A DNA stretch of 64,000 nucleotides from Pleurodeles waltl (Eukaryota > Chordata > Amphibia > Caudata > Salamandridae), in the NCBI RefSeq assembly GCF_031143425.1, contig NC_090447.1, positions 135,551,106-135,615,105 on the forward strand. Direction: 5' to 3'. Below, one piece after another: positions 57,100 to 64,000 of this stretch; within the stretch, counting starts at the first letter, position 1, and every line of letters begins with the position of its first letter. The position numbers and the translations under genes were made by a program. The notes beneath the pieces were generated by a model. It saw only the letters and a program-made list of their open reading frames with translations. It did no database searches and was not told the DNA's origin.

Positions 57100-59078
57100 G
57101 TCCGGGGGGCGGGAGAAGAATGAAAATTACCAAAATGTTTGTCAATTATACCTCTGCATTACAATCTGCAAAGCGCTGACAAGATTTGATGTGCAAAGGT
57201 GAAACATGATAATATAATATAATACACTGTTCCAAAAACTAGCGGGAGGAAAAAGAAAGGGAGTCCTGATAGTCAGGAGCAAAAGTCCTCACACACCATA
57301 TTTGGTGTCATGCTTCATCATCGGACAGCTCCTCGTCAGGCCGGCACTGCAATGCCTGACGGGCACCCCCCGAGGGGGGGCTCTTTGCCGGAGATCTTTT
57401 TGTTAGCGATGATGCCGCGGAGCCAAGTATGGGTCCAAGAACAAGGGAGGAAAAACAAGAAGAAAAAGTAAAATTGGCTCAAGACCCTCACTAAATTGTT
57501 TATTATTTGCTGTTGGGAAATGGTCAAGGTTAAAAAAGTAACAACGGAGTGAAACAAGAGATAATGCTCAGACACTCACATAAAAAACAGGATAGAGGAA
57601 AACAAAGGCAAAACAAATTTCCAGCTCCTACAATCTAGCGCTCACAGTCAGAACGTCATCAGTCACTTACTGGAGGTAAACCGGACTGGCTTTCCTTTCC
57701 TATTAGTCGCCCTAAGTACAGGGAGAAAGCTGAGGTTAGCAATTAGCGTAGCTACTTAATATGCACTCGAAGAGTAGTGCGTATGAGTCAAATGTGAAAA
57801 ATTAGTGACAAACTGTGCAACACAAAGTGATAAGGTGGATGATAACAACCCATGCTCGTGATATATAGGAGGGCTTACCATCTCAATTAGAAAAAGGGGC
57901 TTCATGGGATCACGCAGGCCTGTTGCCCGGTTCACAATAAATCTAGTTATGAGATAAACACAAACAAATAACAGAGGGGACAAGGTATCTCTGATATTCA
58001 ATAATAAGCAAGACCTGTGACAAGGTCCCTGGGAATAAGCACAACATAGTGGGAAGTGTAAACTGGATAAAGGCAAAATGTAGTATGCATCCACAAATGC
58101 ACAATAGGAACAGAAAACAAAGCAGTATACTTGCAGATAGGTTGTCATAGGTTACATGGTGATAGTAATAATCATCAGCCTGGTTATTAATATAAGTATA
58201 CGTAGTCTGTAAACTACCCACCATCAGGGAAAAAAAAAAAAAAAAATCTACAGTATACTCAAGATACTAGGGTCAAGTAGCGAGGGTTAGTATATCACAC
58301 TTTTGGAGACGATAATAATGAGCACGGAATGTAAGAGGTAGAGATAGGGGGGACAGGATGTCCTGTCTGTACTAGTTCCCTCCCTACTCATATCAGGAAC
58401 AACATAGCATGAAAACAGCAGGGAGCCCAAATAGTAGGGGGATATGTTTCCCATCATTATATTACACGCGGCAAAACAAAGCGAGCCGCTTGAAGCGTAG
58501 CGCGTCCCGCCCCAAGGGCTGACGAGCACCTAAAAGAACACGCGATCAGCGTATCGCGTTCCGGCCGACAAGCTGCACGGGCCCAAAGCACTTACTTGTG
58601 TGATGGCCGGCATTCAGAGCAGCACCTACCCCTGCGGCTGCGTTCCCGGATTTGAATAGAGCTGGGAACTCGGGTATAAATAAGACGCGTGTGAAGTACG
58701 CGTTGTTCGATTACTCAATTAGTTGCCAGGCAACTACTTCGAGCCCGGCAGAGAGGATCGGAAAGCGAGGAGGGACTTAACCCATAAGAGCGTTATGGTC
58801 CGAGTCACTGCGGCGGCCATCTTAAACTAATGGGTAGTCACAGGGAAAAAGGGTAGATTCTCCAGTGTGATTAATGAAAATGAATAAAGGACTGTCTATC
58901 AACGTAAATAATGAAGACACCGATCATCAACTCCTTGTGTAAGTTAAAAAGAGGAGACAAAGTAATAAAGAGAATGGGAATTGAAAGGTTATGGTCGGAG
59001 ACCATGTCAGTAGTCAATCTAGCAGTAGTCAGAAGAAAAACCAGACTAGGGGTGAGTCATTAGAAAACCAGTGACCGT
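57100..59078 (-). mobile_element. Penelope-like element, 3' non-coding region
   Basis: Lies directly downstream of the GIY-YIG frame on the minus strand. It includes a CpG-rich block (58440-58830) with 'aagatggccgccgcagtgac' on the minus strand, a sequence I associate with salamander Penelope 3' regions. A degenerate hammerhead-like string CTGACGAGGAGCTGTCCGA (minus, near 57340-57322) lies near the end. Poly-A occupies 58229-58247. The right limit near 57100 is approximate. Confidence 0.55.
58675..58682 (+). promoter_or_regulatory. TATAAATA box in CpG-rich block
   Basis: TATAAATA on the plus strand inside the CpG-rich part of the Penelope-like element, antisense to it. It is flanked by 'gaactcggg' and 'agacgcgtgtgaagtacgcg'. 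Confidence 0.35.
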
Positions 59079-59605
59079 CTATATTGAGAGATTGAACCAA
59101 GGAATGTCGTCATTCAATCCTCGACGGTGGGTGTTGAGTCTGTACACCCAGCGTTGTTCGAGCTCAAAGAGTGGGCGAGTGCCTGTCAGGGCACAGGTCT
59201 GTAGTACTACCCACCACATGTCATCTGGTGTGTGATTAAGTTCAATGAAATGAATACTAAGTTTAGTTGTGGCACGCCCACAGCGGATGTTGCTGCGATG
59301 TTCATTTATCCTTACTTTCACAGGTCGTGTGGTCATACCTACATATCGCAGATTACATGGACACGTGATAAGATAAATACAATTGCGAGTATTGCAGTTA
59401 GTATGTTTCAACAATCGCCATGTTAGTAGGGGTTCTAGTACAAGGGTGTCTACCCGTTTAGTTAGTGAACAAACATTGCAATTACCGCAAGAGAAATGGC
59501 CCTTAACTGGAGGGAGGTCCCATAGTGACCTTTGACTGGTCCCAATTAAGTGATAGAGGCATGCCTTGGGATGGTTCCTCTCAGAACATATGGAGTTCAT
59601 CTGTG
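59079..59605 (-). CDS. GIY-YIG endonuclease domain of a Penelope-like element
   Basis: A 173-residue open frame without internal stops. Order: a Cys-rich linker (HFSCGNCNVCSLTKR), then CNTRNCIYLITCPC with the GIY-equivalent IYL, RYVGMTTRPVKVRINEH with the YVG-equivalent and the conserved Arg, NHTPDDMWWVVLQ, and FELEQRWVYRLNTHRRGLND with the conserved Glu. In Penelope-like retroelements this nuclease follows the reverse transcriptase and nicks target DNA for priming. The reverse transcriptase is absent: upstream of 59605 the sequence changes to the Harbinger Myb-like gene D, so this copy is 5' truncated, as is usual. The domain is intact in frame with both halves of the active site, making it one of the best preserved proteins in the window. 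Without the RT it cannot act as an element. Confidence 0.88.
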
Positions 59606-59639
59606 TTCTCCTGTATTATCTGAGAGGACACATTCCCCT

Positions 59640-60939
59640 CAACCTCAGGTGCCAGCACCAGTACATGGAGGGATCTGGGTTGAACAAAAGGGATGTGGGA
59701 TATTAGGAGCAGGTGCCTCCCTCAGCTCTTCTGGGTAGGCAACTGGAGGGGGAGTAGTGGCAGGGGGTGCAGCTAGAGTGCCCAATGGAATGGGGGGCCC
59801 AGGAGGTATGGAGGGGTCAGTGGTAGACTAAGATGGCAATGGGGCCTGCCCCTGGAACACCACATCAAAATCCTGTTTGTCTGGGCCAGTGGGAGAACCA
59901 CATTCTTCCCCCCGGCTGGTGGTGCCCCTCCCAATGCCCCCCTTGAATGTCTGCAGCCTCCAACCAGGCTGAAAGTATTGTTGTTGTGTTGTCTGTCCAG
60001 GTGTGTGCACTTCCCCTGCTTTCGTCTTCTTTTCCCTCCTCCCCACTTGTGGTATCAAGAAATGGCATGTGTGCCACTGCATTGCAGATGTATACCTTTT
60101 ATATGTATACATCATTTTGCGTAAGACAAGTATCACAAAGGCACCCTTTACTTCATTTAAAAATGTATGTTATTTCAGACATAAAAATAAACACAAAAAG
60201 AATGCATGATACAGCATCCAACACCCAAACCCCTCACATACCAGCACTAAATATTGCGCAAGCCCGTTCTTACCCATTGAACAGTTATGAGGTCCTTCAG
60301 AGGGTACTTCTGATTTTGTGAGTGCATTTATTCATTAAAATGCACTTGCAAGCAACATTTTCCCAAGTTGTGTTTACTACACTATAATTCCCAGAATACC
60401 CCCAGAAAGCAGCCTCTAAATTGCTTTAAGGAGAACTTGCCCTCATAAATGTTGTAACCATTACACACATAGGCTGAAAGCTGACAAATAAACATGAAGT
60501 AGCATTTCTTTCACCACTCACATCATATTAAAAGACACAAAAAGCAGTTCATTCACTTACCCGGTCTCTGCTCTTCATGCTCCTCCAGTGGAACATGGAG
60601 GGATGGCCAGGCTGTTCTCATGGCCCTCCAGTACAGTGGGCTGAGGCAAAAATATACATGTGGCTGAGATGATAAGCCCAATAGTTCCAGGGTTTTGATC
60701 ATGGCAAAGTGTTGCCGGTCCCCCTAGTGCTTCTTACACATTTTGACTCGCTACTGGTAAACACCCACTGCACTTCAGCGCACTGCAATGTCTTCCCAGA
60801 ATTGGGTGCTCATTGCATTAGTCAGCTGTTGCTCAGGGTCTCGATAAAGCTGAGGGTACTTATCAAGCACCCCCTCAGTAAGATGTTTTATTCAGATTTG
60901 CAGAAAGGGGGTGCCTTCTCATCAAATTCCCTCGTTCAT
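59640..60939 (-). pseudogene. Harbinger accessory Myb/SANT-like gene (copy D), two exons
   Basis: Exon 1 (60939-60561) starts at ATG 60939-60937 and contains GVLDKYPQLYRDPEQQLTNA, MSTQFWEDIAV, SAVGVYQ and RVKMCKKH, the Myb/SANT-like fold typical of Harbinger second proteins. Helix 3 Trp positions are partly replaced by stops. It ends WPSLHVPLEEHEEQRPG at donor CCGG|GTAAGTG, phase 1. Exon 2 follows an acceptor GCAATGCAG| at 60077 and continues in phase with AHMPFLDTTSGEEGKEDESR. A frame change then leads into a Pro-rich tail (STTDPSIPPGPPIPLG, APPATTPPPVAYPEE) down to about 59640, where the Penelope-like element joins. Five stops show that it is dead. The transposase at 63335-63003 lies 2.1 kb upstream on the same strand, the same arrangement as element B. 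Confidence 0.7.
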
Positions 60940-61489
60940 GTATGGGACAGGTTAGGTACACAGAGTAGCGGGATGGCAGTCGATTTTGTTTGCAGGTGAG
61001 GGTGTCTCTGAATGACTGTAAAATGGCTGCCAGGAGCTTCCTGTTAAGAACTTCCTGCTGTGTATTTCCTGTTTGTCATATCCTCTATGATATTGTTGGG
61101 TTCCAGCCCAACTGGAGAGTCTCTTCCCCGAGTGCAAAGTCTCCGCTCCATGTGCGGAGTGTACACACTTGGGGCAAAGAATCAGGGCTTAAGCTGCACA
61201 ACAATGATTTACTAAAGAAAATGACACACCGAAAACAAAAAGGCTAGAAATACAGTACCTAATGTCACACACAGCAATTTTAAGGTTTTTCTGAGCCATC
61301 CTCACCATTTACAAAAGGGCAAAACACTCCTACAGCTGAATTAGGCCGGGCAAACTGTATTATGCATAGGTATGATTGCATTGCATTACGTGAGTACCAT
61401 GCAAAGTGGTACAAGCATGACACAAAGTTCAATATCAGATATAAGAAGCAAAACAAAGCCAATATGAGTAGCTTAGGGTGGCCTCATAA
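60940..61489. other. Harbinger D interior, no gene
   Basis: Between transposase D and Myb gene D; no domain recognised. Confidence 0.35.
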
Positions 61490-61965
61490 ATCAGAAGTAG
61501 CAGTACTCTGCACACGTTTCTGCTTTACACAACTGCACCCTGGCTTGCTGTGGTTATTTCCATGCAGCACATATAAATTTGGACACATCCCCAAATTTAG
61601 AAGGCTATCTAACCTCGGAAAAGTGCGAACCCATGCGCCTCCACAGGTGAGGTGCAATGAGGAGCCAATTCACAATTTCTCCAATGCAACACACATAAAA
61701 AGAAGCTAAACCCCAGTTTGTCTTCGCGTAAGAAGGTACTTCTTCCTGCGCAAATATAATTGTGCATGCAACAGAGGAATGCACAATTGTATTGGCATTG
61801 GCACTAGGCACCCCATTTAGCTCCAGCTTAGCGTAGAGGACCAGAATGAACAATATGCCTTAGATACAACCCTTCCTTGACATTACCAAATGAAACAGTT
61901 CAGGGCAGCAGGGTGACTTGCTGTGCAGCACTGCTCCACATTTTAGTAAATATGCCCCCAAGTTC
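61490..61965. mobile_element. MITE ending 'agtaaatatgccccc'
   Basis: The right end is the complement of the 'ggggcatattta' start at 33794. The interior includes the inverted pair 'gcgtaagaaggtacttcttcctgcgc' style arms (within 61725-61752) and 'gcagcagggtgacttgctgt'. The left end near 61490 ('cctcataaatcagaag') is approximate. Confidence 0.6.
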
Positions 61966-62144
61966 ACAACACTGACTGACACCCAATGTCACATGTGTGT
62001 GTAAGGACCATTCTTTGCCATACAGTCTGACACACACCCAACCTCCTCTAAACAATGAGGAAGATGTGCTTATTTAAAGAGTAGGTATTTCAAAAACTTT
62101 AAGGCTGACATTTACTTGTATCATTTTCAGTTTCAATTCTATCT

Positions 62145-62700
62145 TTTCCTTCTGGTACACAGGGCCAAATGTAAATTACTCCATGCATAGGCATCGTTCA
62201 TTGTGACACCTGGGGTATATTTTTGGGGGTTTGGTCATCATTGTAAAATTTCATAAATGCACCATATCTGTAGCCTACCGTGCATATCTGTCTTTCCACT
62301 AGCACTGGTGGACAAAGGGCTGCTTATCACCAACCTTGGAAGCCATGCACCATGGTGCAAGGGTGTCTGTGTTACATGCAAGATTGTTTTTGTGTAGTAA
62401 GGGGCACCTTACTGAAAATTTTATTTTCCTTGTTGCACCTCACCTGAGTCATAAGGTTTTAGTGCATCCCGAGAATACAAGATCTTGTAAACCTGGGTAT
62501 GCATATAAATCCATGTGTTTTGGGTGGGAACTTAGAACATCTCCCTTCTGCACAGTAAGGAAATGCAGCGATTTGCACTATCTTGCCTTTCTCCATATCT
62601 ATGAGACTATTCAAAGCCACACAAAGTGATATGGTTCCTAGGTCTAAACTGTGACTGCATCACAAAAAGTGATGCTACGGTGGCACAAGGGGCTCATTAA
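62145..62700. mobile_element. MITE fragment related to 40826-41420
   Basis: Shares 'gccatgcaccatggtgcaag', 'gtgttacatgcaagattg' and 'tttttgtgtagtaaggggca' with the copy near 41000. Inverted arms are degraded; ends are not defined. Confidence 0.5.
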
Positions 62701-63002
62701 TATGATCCTTGATGTGTAGAAAGTTTAAGATGTCCATTGTCAAATAAAGTGACATGTTCTCCCCTTTGGTAATGGAGTCATTTGCAACTTTGTCAACATT
62801 TTACATAGACATGGGAACAAAATCTGTAGCAGGCAATTTTGACTCTTGAAATCATGTGTTATTGGCAAAGTATGTGTATGTATGGCTTACATAGAAGTCT
62901 CAGTATGGAAATTTTGGAAAGTGTGTTAAATATCCACCAATCATCAATGACAACAGACTGTGTAACACAGCTAGTGGCTCAAGAGAAAAAAGTGTCAACC
63001 AG
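62701..63002. other. No gene seen (3' of transposase D)
   Basis: Probably interior DNA of Harbinger element D, downstream of its transposase. Confidence 0.35.
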
Positions 63003-63335
63003 CTAGTCATGCATCTGCATACTCTTCCCTCTGTTAGGTGCAATGGTCTGATTCTCTGGATTCAGAGTTAGGTGAGGGGTCAGAGGTATTTGTAAGCCAT
63101 GATTTACTGAAATATTGTGTACGTCTACTATAATCTTGCATACAACTTGAGGGGAGTACATCAGCACACCCCTTGTGTGGTCAAGACATATGAAACGTGA
63201 CTTTAGGAGTCTAAAATAATGCTCTATTATGGCTTGTGTCCATATGTGTCCCCTATTGTACCTCTGCTGAGGTACAGTCATTGCATGTCTGTGTGGTGCG
63301 AGGAGATAAGGGGAGAGTACAATATGCAGCATCAC
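63003..63335 (-). pseudogene. Harbinger transposase D, last exon
   Basis: Begins after acceptor TACTTTTCCTTCAG| (AG at 63337-63336). In phase 1 the first codons give GDAAY, the GDxxY motif that follows the intron in this family. After a frame change come PQQRYNRGHIWTQAIIEHYF, RLLKSRFICLDHTRGVLMYS and PQVVCKIIVDVHNISVNHGL, matching the C-terminal part of Harbinger transposase with the catalytic Glu in IIEHYF. The tail (LTPHLTLNPENQTIAPNRG) runs to the stop at 63003. The first exon with the two catalytic Asp residues is not in the window; beyond 63480 a Penelope-type 3' end interrupts the expected intron. The copy is broken by the frame change and truncation. Confidence 0.82.
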
Positions 63336-63479
63336 CTGAAGGAAAAGTACGGATTTTGGTACATGTCACTGTTGCATTTATTAAGTTACTAAGATAGGAA
63401 ATGGTACGTGCAGTGTCTGCTGGCATAATGTATGTGCAGCAAAACATATTTATATTGTGATTGTGATTGTAAACTACAA

Positions 63480-63620
63480 CGTTCATTCTTTATTGGTTTC
63501 TTGCAGCAAGCATGAGCACAATCCTAAAATACATACGAAGACACAGCCAACGCGTTTCATCCCAGAACTAGGAGACTTCCTCAGGACAGTTGAAAAACAT
63601 ACACTTAATATTTAAAACAC
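63480..63620 (-). ncRNA. Penelope-type 3' end with decayed hammerhead ribozyme core
   Basis: On the minus strand: CTGAGGA (63584-63578; consensus CUGANGA), a stem II-like AGTCTCC ... GGGAT, GAAA (63558-63555), then ACGC ... GTGTC, which can pair as a short stem III ending in GUC. AATAAAGAA follows downstream near 63493. Penelope-like elements are known to carry hammerhead motifs near their ends. The CUGAGGA form and imperfect stem II suggest weak or no activity. Confidence 0.5.
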
Positions 63621-64000
63621 ATATGTACACATGTAATACTTTGTAAACACAATGTCACAGACAATACCAGCACTACACAACATCTAAAAAAAAAAAACTA
63701 ATAAACATACATAAATATAAAATAAAACCTAAATACATTATTTTTCCTATATATTTGGGAAAACCCAAATCAGATATTTTATAGTGCACATCATTTCCTT
63801 ATTAACCATCAGTCACCCAAACAATGTGTTTAGCATGCCTTTATGGTCTGAGCATGCTAACATTAGGTGCTGCGCAGAAAGGGTTCCCAGCTAAGAAGAA
63901 GAGTTCCCCAATAGTAAGTTCAGTGGCTCAGAAGAGTATAGACTGAGCGGTCCAACTGAGTTCAGAGAGGCACCAAGCAGACAAGTGCTCCTGCAGTAGA
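63621..64000. other. No gene seen at window end
   Basis: AT-rich sequence with a poly-A run near 63687; possibly the rest of the Penelope-type insert or the transposase D intron. Confidence 0.3.

Noticed and set aside
57756..58224. Hydrophobic minus-strand frames
   Set aside because: AT-rich 3' non-coding part of the Penelope-like element; no conserved motif.

Overview
This window looks like intergenic or intronic DNA from a very large, repeat-dense vertebrate genome, most likely a salamander and probably a newt. The reasons are the spliced Harbinger genes with canonical GT-AG introns, L2-type LINEs with a tRNA-derived SINE that shares a LINE-like tail, a Penelope-like GIY-YIG gene, several MITE families with 3-bp TAA-type target duplications, long LTRs and many satellites. 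The species call is inference from repeat content that I recognise; no host gene, rRNA, tRNA gene or CRISPR array was found. Almost all coding sequence belongs to decayed transposable elements.

Layout. 1-1.33 kb: part of a long LTR-like repeat. 1.3-4.4 kb (minus): two-exon Harbinger accessory gene (Myb/SANT-like), whose intron holds an 11-unit satellite carrying AG|GTGAGT on the opposite strand. 5.65-7.33 kb (minus): broken hAT/BED transposase. 7.7-8.3 kb (minus): short spliced unknown gene. 8.5-9.55 kb: minisatellites and (CA)n. 9.57-19.6 kb (plus): Harbinger region with a spliced transposase, a solo LTR with perfect 5-bp target duplication, and a spliced Myb-like gene, with a MITE and an L2-tail repeat inside its intron. 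20.3-20.8 kb: strongly palindromic MITE. 20.9-23.2 kb: LTR. 23.2-27.65 kb: satellite-like repeats, a SINE, a 101-bp minisatellite and a promoter-like segment. 28.2-30.65 kb: two L2 LINE remnants. 30.65-43.4 kb: MITEs, hairpins, a Gypsy reverse-transcriptase remnant, a clean 4 x 211-bp array and a TIR element with a 6-bp duplication. 45.6-49.7 kb: little that can be recognised. 49.8-54 kb: MITEs and a minus-strand LINE. 54.5-57.0 kb (plus): nested MITEs, then a third Harbinger accessory gene. 57.1-59.6 kb (minus): 5'-truncated Penelope-like element. 59.6-63.34 kb (minus): fourth accessory gene and second Harbinger transposase. 63.48-63.62 kb: Penelope-type 3' end with a decayed hammerhead-like core.

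How the parts fit. In both places where a Harbinger transposase survives, it lies upstream of a Myb-like gene on the same strand, about 2.1 kb apart once the solo LTR is subtracted. All four Myb-like genes split by a phase-1 intron after the DNA-binding domain, and both transposases have a phase-1 splice junction just before the GDxxY motif. This points to a two-gene, intron-bearing Harbinger family with several independent copies here. Later insertions (LTR, MITEs, Penelope, SINE/LINE tails) landed inside those copies and record their relative ages.
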